A DNA stretch of 34,330 nucleotides from Kineosporia sp. R_H_3 (GTDB lineage: Bacteria > Actinomycetota > Actinomycetes > Actinomycetales > Kineosporiaceae): positions 1 through 34,330 of the forward strand of contig NZ_MWLL01000238.1 in the NCBI RefSeq assembly GCF_002198675.1, in the 5' to 3' direction. The notes under the pieces are model-generated. The model made no database searches. It was not told the origin of the DNA and saw nothing but the letters and a program-made list of their open reading frames with translations. The position numbers were made by a program, and so were the translations under genes. This document shows, in pieces, positions 26,626-34,330 of this stretch (its first letter is position 1; each line of letters begins with the position of its first letter).

Positions 26626-27563
26626 CAGCCGTCGGCGCGGTGCCGTCCTGGCCGCCGGTCGCGGTCCGCGCGGGGGCGCAGCGCCGGTGGCAGGTCGAGG
26701 GCCTCACCGGCCGGGTCGCCACCAGCCCGCGCGAGCGTGACCTCGTCCCGGGTGACGAGCAGCGGCCGCGGGACGCCGCGCACCGCCTCCTCGGTCGCCG
26801 ACCAGACCGCGCCCGCGAACGCGGGGTCGACCCGGCGCAGGTCGTGCCAGCCGCGGCTGCGGGTCGGGACGGCGACCGCGCACATGCCCGAGCCGTCGCA
26901 GGCCGCGAGCGCGGAACGCAGCGGGCGGGTCGCCAGCAGGGTGAGGACGTCGCAGCCGCCGACGGGGCGCAGGGTCCCGGCGGGGCGCACCGCGGGCGCC
27001 TCGTCAGGGCCGGTTGCCCCGTCGGGCCTGCCGCCCCGGCCGACCCGGACGGCGGCGAGCGCCCCCATCCGACGGGCGTGGTCACGGACCATCGGCCACC
27101 AGGCGGCGGCCACGGCCCCCGCGGTGCCGCGGCCGGCGGCGGCACCGGGCGGCAGCGGCAGGACGCCGTCGGCGGTCCAGGGCAGGTCGACGAGCCCGAG
27201 GCCGACGTCGAGGACCCCGCCGAGCACCCGCTCGACGGTCCACCCACGGCCGGGGTGCAGCGCGTGCCCGGCGGGCAGCGCGAGCGCCCGCACGTGCCTG
27301 CCGGCCCAGTCGGTGCCGGGCAGCCCGTCGGCGAGCAGCGCCTCGGTCCGCAGCAGCGTGGCGATCCGGAGCCGGGCGACGGCGGACTCGGGCGCCAGCC
27401 CGGCAGCGGCCTGCGCGACGCGCTCCCAGCCGACGAGGGCGCGGACGGCGCCCGAGGGGGAGGGGACGAGCACCCCGTCGACGGTCGGCTCGAGGTCGAC
27501 GTCGTCGAGGACCGCGACCGCGAGGACGCCCCGGCGCAGCACGGCGTCCTCCGGTGTCCCCAC
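26625..27563 (-). CDS. Unrecognised protein, divergent from the peptidase-like cluster
   Basis: 312 residues from GTG 27563 (VGTPEDAVLRRGVLAVAVLD). This start is preferred because the -10 box TACCGT (plus 27571-27576) is 7 bases upstream; longer readings cross the divergent promoter region. No signal peptide or clear membrane span. Visible stretches are ALVGWERVAQAAAGLAPESA, RIATLLRTEALLADGLPGTD, AAAWWPMVRDHARRMGALAA and a C-terminal LVTRDEVTLARAGGDPAGEA, with a disordered Arg-rich tail. I do not recognise a family. Codon bias is that of a real gene. It shares a 131-base region with the first peptidase-like gene, so the two may be co-regulated. Confidence 0.75.
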   Translation of the reverse strand: MGTPEDAVLRRGVLAVAVLDDVDLEPTVDGVLVPSPSGAVRALVGWERVAQAAAGLAPESAVARLRIATLLRTEALLADGLPGTDWAGRHVRALALPAGHALHPGRGWTVERVLGGVLDVGLGLVDLPWTADGVLPLPPGAAAGRGTAGAVAAAWWPMVRDHARRMGALAAVRVGRGGRPDGATGPDEAPAVRPAGTLRPVGGCDVLTLLATRPLRSALAACDGSGMCAVAVPTRSRGWHDLRRVDPAFAGAVWSATEEAVRGVPRPLLVTRDEVTLARAGGDPAGEALDLPPALRPRADRDRRPGRHRADG

Positions 27564-27570
27564 GCTCCTC

Positions 27571-27576
27571 ACGGTA
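27571..27576 (-). promoter_or_regulatory. -10 box TACCGT (minus strand)
   Basis: TACCGT on the minus strand ends 7 bases before the GTG at 27563. It suggests leaderless transcription. Confidence 0.45.
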
Positions 27577-27682
27577 ACGACGTGCGACGCCCGGACCGCC
27601 TGCCCGGCAGGTCTGTCCCCCGTGCGGCGCAACCGGGAGGCCACGTCCGGTGATCGGTGTTCCCGGCGGCACCCGGGCGCCC

Positions 27683-27688
27683 TAATCT
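27683..27688 (+). promoter_or_regulatory. -10 box TAATCT before the first peptidase-like gene
   Basis: TAATCT ends 6 bases before the GTG at 27695. TTCCCG (27660-27665) with a 17-base spacer is a possible weak -35. No ribosome-binding site, so the transcript is likely leaderless. Confidence 0.5.
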
Positions 27689-27694
27689 TCGCTG

Positions 27695-29041
27695 GTGACG
27701 TCGTCCCGCCGGACACGGCTCACGGGGTCGACGCTGCTCGCCGCCGCCGTGGGCCTCGTCGTCGTGCTCGACACCGGCGTCGTCCAGCTGCCGTTCTCGA
27801 CGCCGCGCCCCGTGGTCGCTGCCGGAGCGTCAGCGGCGCCGGGCGGAGGGGCGGGCTCGGAGACGGACCCGGCGGCGCTGCAGGCACGCGACGACGCCGT
27901 GGCGCAGACGTTGGAGGCGTTGTCGGCGGCCCTCGCGACGGGTGCCCCGGTGGAGCCGCTCGTCGCCCCGGGCAGCCCGGAGGTGGTCCGGGCGCTGGGC
28001 CGACTGGTCCGGAACGTGCGTGCCGTGGACGGGGCGACAGCGACGGTGGCGCGGGAGCGTTACCGTGAGACGACCGTCGAGGCGGACGGGGACGTGACGG
28101 TCCAGGTCGGGATGACCTCCCGGCTCGTCGCGTCCGAACCTCTGGCCTACGACTACGTGTACACCCGGTTCCGGCGCGTCGGGCGGCAGTGGCTGCTCTC
28201 CGGCTGGGATCCCGTGGCGGACCCGAACGAGACTGTTCCCGACGCGCCGTTCCTGCTGCCGGTCGACATCGTGGCGGTGCGGAGGCCCCACACCCTGCTG
28301 CTCGGGACCGTCGGCGTCGAACGACTCGCCGCCCGGCTCGCGGGCCGGGCCGAGGGGGCGGCGCTCCAGGCCCGCGAGGCCCTGCCGCAAGCCGGGTGGG
28401 ACGGCACCGTCGTCGTCTACGCCTTCACGGAGTCCGCCTTTCTCGACCGGGTGTTCGGCGCGCACGAGGCCGGCCTGCGTGACGAGCACCCCTATTCGTG
28501 GTGGTCCCACGAGACGGACACCGGCGTGCTCCGGGTCGTCCTGGGCGCCGGGTACGTCGCGGTGGACGACGCCTCGTCCCGGCTCGGGGTCAGGCGTGCG
28601 GTCGGCTGTGCCGCCGGGCTCGCCACGGACGGCATGGGGGTCCCGGACTGGATGATCGAGGGGACCGCGGAGTACGTCTCCACGCGGTCGGGCAGCGGTG
28701 TCGACCCGGACGCTGCCCTGGACAGACGTGGCCTGGACGACGCCACCTGGCGCGCCGTCCGCCGTGGCACCTGGACCCCGCGACTCGTCGGCGCCGCGAG
28801 CGACAACACGACGGCGGCGCAGATCGCCGCGGCGGAGGACTCCGCCTGGCTCGCGTGCCTGTTCATCGCGGACCGCTACGGCGAGCAGCGGATGCAGGAG
28901 TCATGGGAGGCCGTCGCCAGGCGCCGCGACTACGGCGAGGCCAAGGAGCGAGCCGCTTTCACCGCGCTCGGCACCACGCGCGCGGCCTTCGTCCGGGACC
29001 TCCGGGTGTGGACCCGCCGGCTTGTGGCGCGGTCCGGATGA
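27695..29041 (+). CDS. Membrane-anchored peptidase-MA-like paralogue 1, HEXXH lost
   Basis: 448 residues, first of three tandem paralogues. A membrane anchor (about 9-24) is followed at once by LDTGVVQLPFSTP (25-37), present at the same place in all three. An NTF2-like region follows (about 60-180), then a domain like that of the third gene. The zinc motif is absent: ungapped alignment puts RAVGC (301-305) where gene 3 has HELTH, while the later WMIEGTAEY with Glu322 is kept. Also shared are RGTWTP and WLACLFIADRYGEQ. A catalytically dead relative is the simplest reading. The GTG start is supported by a -10 box 6 bases upstream. The stop overlaps an ATG at 29038 (ATGA) that could start gene 2. 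Confidence 0.88.
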   Translation: MTSSRRTRLTGSTLLAAAVGLVVVLDTGVVQLPFSTPRPVVAAGASAAPGGGAGSETDPAALQARDDAVAQTLEALSAALATGAPVEPLVAPGSPEVVRALGRLVRNVRAVDGATATVARERYRETTVEADGDVTVQVGMTSRLVASEPLAYDYVYTRFRRVGRQWLLSGWDPVADPNETVPDAPFLLPVDIVAVRRPHTLLLGTVGVERLAARLAGRAEGAALQAREALPQAGWDGTVVVYAFTESAFLDRVFGAHEAGLRDEHPYSWWSHETDTGVLRVVLGAGYVAVDDASSRLGVRRAVGCAAGLATDGMGVPDWMIEGTAEYVSTRSGSGVDPDAALDRRGLDDATWRAVRRGTWTPRLVGAASDNTTAAQIAAAEDSAWLACLFIADRYGEQRMQESWEAVARRRDYGEAKERAAFTALGTTRAAFVRDLRVWTRRLVARSG

Positions 29042-29109
29042 GCGGCGCGCTGCCGCCGGGGAGCGGACCAGAGCGCCCGGGCGTCACTGCGGGGAACGAG
29101 GGGGTGGGG

Positions 29110-30519
29110 ATGTCCGAGGTCGACGAGGCGGCACCGGTCGTGGAGGCGCCCGGCCGGCGTGCCGCCCGGCTCCGGGGGCGGGCCGTCGGGGCCGGGCTGC
29201 TCGCGGCGGCCCTGGGGGCCGTCGTCGCCCTGGACACCGGCGTCGTCCCGCTGCCGCTGTCGACGCCGAGACCGGTGGCGCAGCAGGCCGCCCGGCCCGG
29301 GGTGCCCGCCGCCACGGCTGCTGCCGACGCGGCCCGCGAGAAGGCGGTCCGGGTGACCGTGACGGCGCTCGACGCGGCCCTCGGCGCGGACGACGTCGCA
29401 GCGTTCGGCCGTCTCGTCGACCCGCAGGACGCCGCGGCCGCCCGACGGTTGCGCCGGCTCGCCGGCAACCTCGCCGCACTGCCCGCGACGACGGCCGGGC
29501 TGGAGTGGGACGGGTCGTGGGGGGTCGACGTGTCGGGCGGCCGGCCGGCGGACGCCGCGACGCGGATCGTCGCGCACGCGCACCTGCGGACGAGCTTCAC
29601 CGGCTACGACACCGGCGGCACCCCGGTCGCGGTCGACGTGGGGCTGCACAAGGTCGCCGACCGCTGGCTCGTCACGTCCTGGGCGCGCCGGTTCGTCAGC
29701 GAGCAGCCCGACCCGTGGGACGTCGACGTCGACCTCGCGGCCGTCGCGAAGCCGCACGTGCTCGTCGTCGGGATGGCGAAGAACGCCCGGGCCAACGCAC
29801 GGCTCGCGAGCCGCGCCGAGGCGGCCATCGTCGACACCCGCAAGGTCTGGACCGACCCGGCGTGGAACGGCAAGGCCGTCGTCTTCGCCCTGACGGACAC
29901 CGACTACCTCGACACCTGGTTCGGTGCCGGGCTCGCCGGCCCCGGGCAGGAGCACGCGAACTACTTCAACACCTTCGTCACCGAGGACGTCCTCTCGGCA
30001 CCGCGCCGGACCGGCATGCGCGTCGTCGTCGCGACGGACTTCCTGCTGCGCGACACCAAGGGCACCCGCGCCGACCTGCGCTACGCGTTCACCGTGATGT
30101 CGTTCCGCACCGGTGAGACGGACTGGATCCCCGCCTGGCTCTACAACGGGGCCGCCGACTACACCTCCTGGCGACCGGGCACCGGCGAGGACGCGCTCGA
30201 GACGGCGCGGCGGCGCGGCCTCTACGACTCGACGTGGGCCGGGCTGCGCGCCGGCACCTGGAAGCCCCGCTTCACGAAGAACCGGGACGACTTCGCCGAG
30301 GGCTCCGACGCCCGGCTGGAGGCGGACTGGGACTCCGCCTTCCTCACGGCGACGTACGTCGCAGACACCTTCGGGGAGGCCCGGCTGCGCGCCCTCGTCG
30401 CCGCTACGGCCACCGAGCCCCGGACGGAGATCGCAGTGAAGAAGGTGCTGAAGATGACCATGCCGCAGCTGTCGGCGAACGTCCGCCGGTACGCACGACG
30501 GCTGGCGGCCCGCGCGTGA
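29110..30519 (+). CDS. Membrane-anchored peptidase-MA-like paralogue 2, all zinc ligands lost
   Basis: 469 residues from ATG 29110, which has a good GAGGGGGTGGGG site; the ATG at 29038 would add 24 residues and overlap gene 1. Anchor about 25-43, then LDTGVVPLPLSTP (41-53), an NTF2-like region (about 75-200) and the peptidase-like domain. At the active-site position it reads YAFTV (325-329) instead of HELTH, and WLYNGAADY with Asn346 in place of the third-ligand Glu. RAGTWKP and the helix FLTATYVADTFGEA match the paralogues, so the fold is kept while all three ligands are gone. The stop overlaps gene 3 (GTGA). Confidence 0.88.
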   Translation: MSEVDEAAPVVEAPGRRAARLRGRAVGAGLLAAALGAVVALDTGVVPLPLSTPRPVAQQAARPGVPAATAAADAAREKAVRVTVTALDAALGADDVAAFGRLVDPQDAAAARRLRRLAGNLAALPATTAGLEWDGSWGVDVSGGRPADAATRIVAHAHLRTSFTGYDTGGTPVAVDVGLHKVADRWLVTSWARRFVSEQPDPWDVDVDLAAVAKPHVLVVGMAKNARANARLASRAEAAIVDTRKVWTDPAWNGKAVVFALTDTDYLDTWFGAGLAGPGQEHANYFNTFVTEDVLSAPRRTGMRVVVATDFLLRDTKGTRADLRYAFTVMSFRTGETDWIPAWLYNGAADYTSWRPGTGEDALETARRRGLYDSTWAGLRAGTWKPRFTKNRDDFAEGSDARLEADWDSAFLTATYVADTFGEARLRALVAATATEPRTEIAVKKVLKMTMPQLSANVRRYARRLAARA

Positions 30520-32105
30520 CCGACGAGCCGCAGGCCACACCGCCACCGCTGCCGCCGCTCCCGGCGTCGGCGCCGCCGGTCGTGCCGTCGGCCACGCCGT
30601 CGGCCACGCCGTCGGCCGTGCTGCCGTCCGTGCCGCCGCGCGCCCCGCGCAGGACGCCGGGACGGCTGCTGCGCACCGGCCTGCTCGCGGCCGCCGTCGC
30701 CGCGGTCGTCGCCCTCGACACCGGCGCGGTGCCGCTGCCGTTCTCGACGCCGGTCGCACCGCCGGACCGGGTGAGCCAGGGCGCGCAGGGCGCGGCCGGG
30801 AACGACCCGGACGACGCGGACGCCGACCTCAGCGCCGGGGAACGGGCCCGCAACGACGGCATCGAGGCGGCCGTGACGGCGATGACCGCCGCCTACGCCG
30901 CGAAGGACGAGGCGGCGTTCCTGGCGCTCGTCGACCCCGCCGACACCAAGCTCGTGACCCGGATGCGGACGATGTTCCGCAACCTGCGCGCGATCGGCTA
31001 CGACCAGGTGGCCTTCGGGTGGCCGGACCGGCGGACCTACCCCCTGCCCGCGGCCGCGTCGTACGACGCCCCGGGGGCCCCGGCGGAGGCGGTGGCGGCC
31101 GCCGTCGAGGTCCGCACCCGGATCAGCTCCTTCGACCGCAAGACGGCGTCGACGGTGCTCGGACTGAGCTTCGCCGACCGGGCCGGTCGCTGGCTCGTCG
31201 TCGGCGACAAGGACGCCGCGGAGGAGCTCGACCTCTACACGGCGTCCGAGCCGTGGATGCTCGGCACCGTCTACGTCGTGAGGAAGCCGCACACGATCGT
31301 CGTCGGGGAGGCCAAACGGAAGCGGGACGTCGACCGGCTCGCCACCCAGGTCGAGCAGGCGATCGGCGCCGTCCGGGCGGTGTGGAAGGTGAAGTCCTGG
31401 AACGGGAAGGCCGTCGTCTACGCGACGACGGACCGCCGCTTCGTGGACTCCCAGTTCGGCGGGCGGGACGCCAAGAGCAACAAGGTGACCAAGGAGGCGG
31501 TCTTCGACGCCAAGGTCGAGATGCTCTACGGCACCCCGGTGCTCGACGTCGCGGACATCCCCGAGGAGGCGACCCCGCGGATGGTCGTCACGCCGTTCCT
31601 GCTGGGCCGCAACAACGCGCAGTCGCGCGCCGTCCTGCGGCACGAGCTGACCCACGTCGCCTTCGCCTACGAGGGCGGGGAGTCGGTGCCGACGTGGCTC
31701 GTCGAGGGGATCGCCGAGTACACCGCGTTCCGGACGGGCGGGTCCGGGGTCGACGGGGTCGGCGCGCTCGCCGCCCGCGGCCTGCCGCGGACGACGTGGA
31801 CCGAGCTCAAGCGGGGCACGTGGAAGCCCTCGCTCGTCGCCGATCCCGGCGACTTCTACTCGGGGACGTCCAAGCACGTGTCGGACACGTACACGACGGG
31901 CTGGCTCGCGTGCCTCTACATCGCCGACAGCTACGGCGAGCAGTCGCTGGCCCGGCTCTACGCGGCGGCGGGTGCGCGGTCCGCGGACGAGGACCCCGAG
32001 GCGGTCGAGGCGGGGATCCTCAAGAAGGTGCTCAAGACGAAGCGCTCCACGCTGGTCTCGGAGACCAGGAGCTACGCGCGGCGGATCCGCAGCCGGTTCG
32101 TCTGA
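30516..32105 (+). CDS. Membrane-anchored zinc metallopeptidase (peptidase MA-like), paralogue 3
   Basis: 529 residues, third and only apparently active member. A Pro-rich cytoplasmic N-terminus (1-48, with a 12-bp tandem repeat at 30585-30620 coding PSAT units) leads to a short span (about 51-67) and LDTGAVPLPFSTP (67-79). An NTF2-like region covers about 110-235. The peptidase domain has HELTH (376-380) and, 17 residues on, WLVEGIAEY with Glu397: the HEXXH plus Glu pattern of gluzincins, with the EG-x-AEY form of the peptidase-MA family. By topology the catalytic domain lies outside the cell. The substrate is unknown. Its GTG overlaps gene 2 (GTGA). A bidirectional terminator follows. Confidence 0.9.
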   Translation: MTDEPQATPPPLPPLPASAPPVVPSATPSATPSAVLPSVPPRAPRRTPGRLLRTGLLAAAVAAVVALDTGAVPLPFSTPVAPPDRVSQGAQGAAGNDPDDADADLSAGERARNDGIEAAVTAMTAAYAAKDEAAFLALVDPADTKLVTRMRTMFRNLRAIGYDQVAFGWPDRRTYPLPAAASYDAPGAPAEAVAAAVEVRTRISSFDRKTASTVLGLSFADRAGRWLVVGDKDAAEELDLYTASEPWMLGTVYVVRKPHTIVVGEAKRKRDVDRLATQVEQAIGAVRAVWKVKSWNGKAVVYATTDRRFVDSQFGGRDAKSNKVTKEAVFDAKVEMLYGTPVLDVADIPEEATPRMVVTPFLLGRNNAQSRAVLRHELTHVAFAYEGGESVPTWLVEGIAEYTAFRTGGSGVDGVGALAARGLPRTTWTELKRGTWKPSLVADPGDFYSGTSKHVSDTYTTGWLACLYIADSYGEQSLARLYAAAGARSADEDPEAVEAGILKKVLKTKRSTLVSETRSYARRIRSRFV

Positions 32106-32119
32106 ACCCGGTCCACGTG

Positions 32120-32159
32120 CGAGGCGGCGGGCGCCCGGTCCCGGGTGACCGCCGCCTCG
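32120..32159. terminator. Bidirectional hairpin between the peptidase cluster and fadB
   Basis: CGAGGCGGCGG (32120-32130) pairs with CCGCCGCCTCG (32149-32159) over 11 bp with an 18-base loop that can fold further. It lies in the 81-base gap between the two converging genes. Confidence 0.8.
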
Positions 32160-32186
32160 TCGTCGGCAGCGCGCGTGCGGCAGCCG

Positions 32187-34330
32187 TCAGGCGGGCACGC
32201 TCGCGACGCCGCGCGGCAGGAACCGCCGGCCGGTCACGGCCTCGCTGACCCCGGTGCGGTCGAGGTACGGCGTGATGCCGCCGAGGTGGAACGGCCAGCC
32301 GGCGCCGAGCAGCATGCACAGGTCGATGTCCTGCGGCTCGGCGACGACGCCCTCGTCGAGCATGATCCGGACCTCCTCGGCGATCGCCGCGAGCGCCTTC
32401 GCGCGGACCTCGTCCGCGGTGAGCACCGTGTCGCCGACCTCGAAGAGCGCCTTCGTCGCGTCGTCCATGTAGGGCTTGCCCTCGGCGTCCCAGGACCAGA
32501 TCCCGGTCTTGCCGGCCGCGACGAGCCGCCCGAGGTTCGCCGACACGGAGAACCGGTCGGGGAACGCCGCGTGCATCGTCTCCGCGACGTGCAGCGCGAC
32601 GGCCGGGCCGACGAGCTGGAGCAGGACGAACGGCGGCATCGGCATCCCGAGGGCGTCGAGCGAACGCTCCGCGACCTCCGGCGGGGTGCCCTCGTCGACG
32701 GCCTTCGTCACCTCGCCGAGCATCCGCGTGAGGAGCCGGTTGACGACGAACGCCGGGGCGTCCTTGACGAGGACGCAGGACTTCTTGAGCTGCTTGCCGA
32801 CCGCGAACGCGGTGGCGAGCGTCGCGTCGTCCGTGCGCTCGCCACGGACGACCTCGAGCAGCGGCAGGACGGCGACCGGGTTGAAGAAGTGGAAGCCGAC
32901 GACCCGCTCGGGGTGCTTCAGATCGGCCGCCATGGCGCTGACCGACAACGAGGACGTGTTCGTCATGAGCACGCACTCGCTGCTCACGACGGCCTCGACC
33001 TCGGCGAGCACCTGCTTCTTGACGTCGAGGTCCTCGAAGACGGCCTCGATGACGACGTCGGCGGCGGCGAACGCGGCCTTGTCCGTCGAGCCGCTGACGA
33101 GCGCCTTGAGCCGGTTCGCCGCGTCGGGGGAGATCCGGCGCTTGGCGAGCAGGCCGTCGATCTCGCCGTGGACGTAGCCGACGCCCTTGTCGACGCGCGC
33201 CTGGTCGAGGTCGGTGAGGACGACGGGCACCTGGAGCCGGCGGACGAACAGCAGCGCGAGCTGGCTCGCCATGAGCCCGGCCCCGACGACGCCGACGGTG
33301 GTCACCGGCCGGGCGAGGCCGCGGTCGGGCGCGCCCGCGGGGCGCTTGGCCCGCCGCTGCACGAGGTCGAACGAGTAGATCCCGGAGCGGAACTCCTCGC
33401 TCGTCGCGAGGTCCGCGATCGCCTGCGACTCGGCCTCGAACGCCTCGTCCCGGGTCGCCGTCCGGGCCAGCCGCATGAGCTCGACGGCCCGGTACGGCGC
33501 GGGGGCGGCGCCCTTGAGCTTGAGGTCCGCCATCGCCTTCGCGGCGCCGAGCGAGCCCTCCCAGAAGGCCTCGTCGGTGCTCACCTCGGGCCGGGTGACC
33601 TTGGTGCGCCCGGTGAGGACGTCCGCCGCCCAGAGCAGGGACTGCTCGAGGAAGTCGGCGGCCTCGAACATCGCGTCCGCGAGCCCGAGCCGGAAGGCCT
33701 TGGCGCCGTCGAGCATCTTGTTGTTGTTCAGCGCGTTGCCGACGACGACCTCGGCGGCCTTGTCCGGGCCGACGAGCCGGGGGAGCAGGTAGGTGCCGCC
33801 CCAGCCGGGCACGAGCCCGAGGAAGCACTCGGGGAGGGCGACCGCGGGCGCGGACGACGAGATCGTCCGGTAGTCGCAGTGCAGTGCGACCTCGAGGCCG
33901 CCGCCCAGCGCGAGCCCGTTGACGAAGGCGAACGTCGGCACCCCGAGCTCGCCGAGGCCGCGGAAGACCTCGTGGCCGTAGCGGGCGACCATGAGCGCCT
34001 GCTCGCGGTCCTTGCCCGCGGCGGCGACCTTGAGGTCCGCCCCGGCGCCGAAGATGAACGGCTTGCCGGTGAGACCGACGGCGGCGACCTCGCCGGCCGC
34101 CGCGCGCGCCGCGAGGCCGTCGAGGGCCTCCCGGAGGTTCTTCAGGCCGGCCGGGCCGAACGTGTTCGGCTTGGTGTGGTCGAACCCGTTGTCCATCGTC
34201 ACGAGGGCGAGGGTGCCCGCGCCGCCGGGCAGGGCGACGTCCCGGACGAGCGCCTTCGTGACCACCTCGTCCGGCAGCGCACCGGCGAACGCGGCCTCGA
34301 CGGCCTCGACGAGGGCGGCCCGGGCCGGGG
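32187..34330 (-). CDS. fadB: FadB-type enoyl-CoA hydratase / 3-hydroxyacyl-CoA dehydrogenase, 5' end outside window
   Basis: Two steps of fatty-acid beta-oxidation in one protein. The frame is open past the GTG at 34265 to the window edge (reading ALPDEVVTKALVRDV), and I expect the true start a little beyond it. Crotonase half: GLALGGGLEVALHCDYR and LPECFLGLVPGWGGTYLLPRL with both catalytic glutamates. Dehydrogenase half: VGVVGAGLMASQLALLF (third glycine of the usual motif is Ala), VIEAVFEDLDVKK, NTSSLSVS, the catalytic histidine in GFHFFNPVAVLPLLEVV, and the C-terminal domains ending RGVASVPA. A thiolase gene is the expected neighbour beyond the edge. Streptomycetes have this pair not far from dxs (recalled). 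Confidence 0.95.
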   Translation of the reverse strand, partial: PARAALVEAVEAAFAGALPDEVVTKALVRDVALPGGAGTLALVTMDNGFDHTKPNTFGPAGLKNLREALDGLAARAAAGEVAAVGLTGKPFIFGAGADLKVAAAGKDREQALMVARYGHEVFRGLGELGVPTFAFVNGLALGGGLEVALHCDYRTISSSAPAVALPECFLGLVPGWGGTYLLPRLVGPDKAAEVVVGNALNNNKMLDGAKAFRLGLADAMFEAADFLEQSLLWAADVLTGRTKVTRPEVSTDEAFWEGSLGAAKAMADLKLKGAAPAPYRAVELMRLARTATRDEAFEAESQAIADLATSEEFRSGIYSFDLVQRRAKRPAGAPDRGLARPVTTVGVVGAGLMASQLALLFVRRLQVPVVLTDLDQARVDKGVGYVHGEIDGLLAKRRISPDAANRLKALVSGSTDKAAFAAADVVIEAVFEDLDVKKQVLAEVEAVVSSECVLMTNTSSLSVSAMAADLKHPERVVGFHFFNPVAVLPLLEVVRGERTDDATLATAFAVGKQLKKSCVLVKDAPAFVVNRLLTRMLGEVTKAVDEGTPPEVAERSLDALGMPMPPFVLLQLVGPAVALHVAETMHAAFPDRFSVSANLGRLVAAGKTGIWSWDAEGKPYMDDATKALFEVGDTVLTADEVRAKALAAIAEEVRIMLDEGVVAEPQDIDLCMLLGAGWPFHLGGITPYLDRTGVSEAVTGRRFLPRGVASVPA

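Noticed and set aside
27767-27805. LDTG in the peptidase-like proteins as an aspartic-protease active site (pepsin/retropepsin DTG motif)
   Set aside because: It lies directly after the membrane span, is followed by a Pro-rich motif and not a beta-hairpin flap, and no other aspartic-protease features are present. Gene 3 already has a full zinc-peptidase site.
29038-29109. Start of the second paralogue at ATG 29038
   Set aside because: Kept only as an alternative: the ATGA overlap is attractive, but ATG 29110 has the much better ribosome-binding site.

Overview
The window is very GC-rich DNA with GTG/TTG starts, tightly overlapping genes and several actinobacteria-specific families (SepH, DUF4193, DUF3093, DUF3710, DUF3159). 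It comes from an actinomycete chromosome, plausibly a Micrococcales-like lineage, though the sequence alone does not fix the genus. The gene order suhB, DUF4193, DUF3093, dut, DUF3710, OB-fold, DUF3159, TrkA pair, APC permease, TRAM methyltransferase, dxs is the one I know from Mycobacterium tuberculosis Rv2701c-Rv2682c. The stretch aconitase, xylF-xylG-xylH, ROK regulator, small gene, dxs matches the Streptomyces coelicolor SCO5999-SCO6013 region with rok7B7. Both comparisons are from memory, not a search.

Layout. 1-261: a perfect 49-bp inverted repeat around a 163-bp loop, with a possible divergent gene start. 347-1980: ECF sigma factor and a membrane anti-sigma-like partner with a PKD-like outer domain. 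2014-3333 (minus): sepH, a cell-division gene. 3488-6326: TRIC-type channel, hemH and an inositol-phosphatase-family gene as one overlapping run. 6317-6571 (minus): small unknown gene. 7036-10584: DUF4193, DUF3093 (minus), dut, DUF3710, OB-fold and DUF3159. 10636-14124: two TrkA/RCK subunits (minus) divergent from a KimA-like transporter, read here as a potassium module. 14121-15602: RNA m5U methyltransferase. 15804-18494: aconitase behind a double palindrome. 18852-23913: xylose-type ABC transporter, ROK regulator and a small conserved gene. 24090-26033: dxs. 26096-27563: a repeat-rich small membrane protein and an unrecognised minus-strand gene.

27695-32105 is the most unusual part: three tandem paralogues with the same architecture (short membrane anchor, an identically placed LDTG-x-V-x-LP-x-STP motif, NTF2-like region, peptidase-MA-like domain). 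Only the third keeps HELTH plus the downstream glutamate. In an ungapped alignment the first has RAVGC and the second YAFTV at that place, and the second also loses the glutamate. This looks like one membrane-anchored metallopeptidase encoded with two catalytically dead relatives, inserted between dxs and fadB. 32187-34330 (minus) is a FadB-type beta-oxidation protein running off the right edge.

Regulation visible in the sequence: six genes have a TANNNT box 6-8 bases before the start codon, which suggests leaderless transcription. Strong GC-rich hairpins without long U tracts lie at most gene convergences and after xylF, xylH and acnA.
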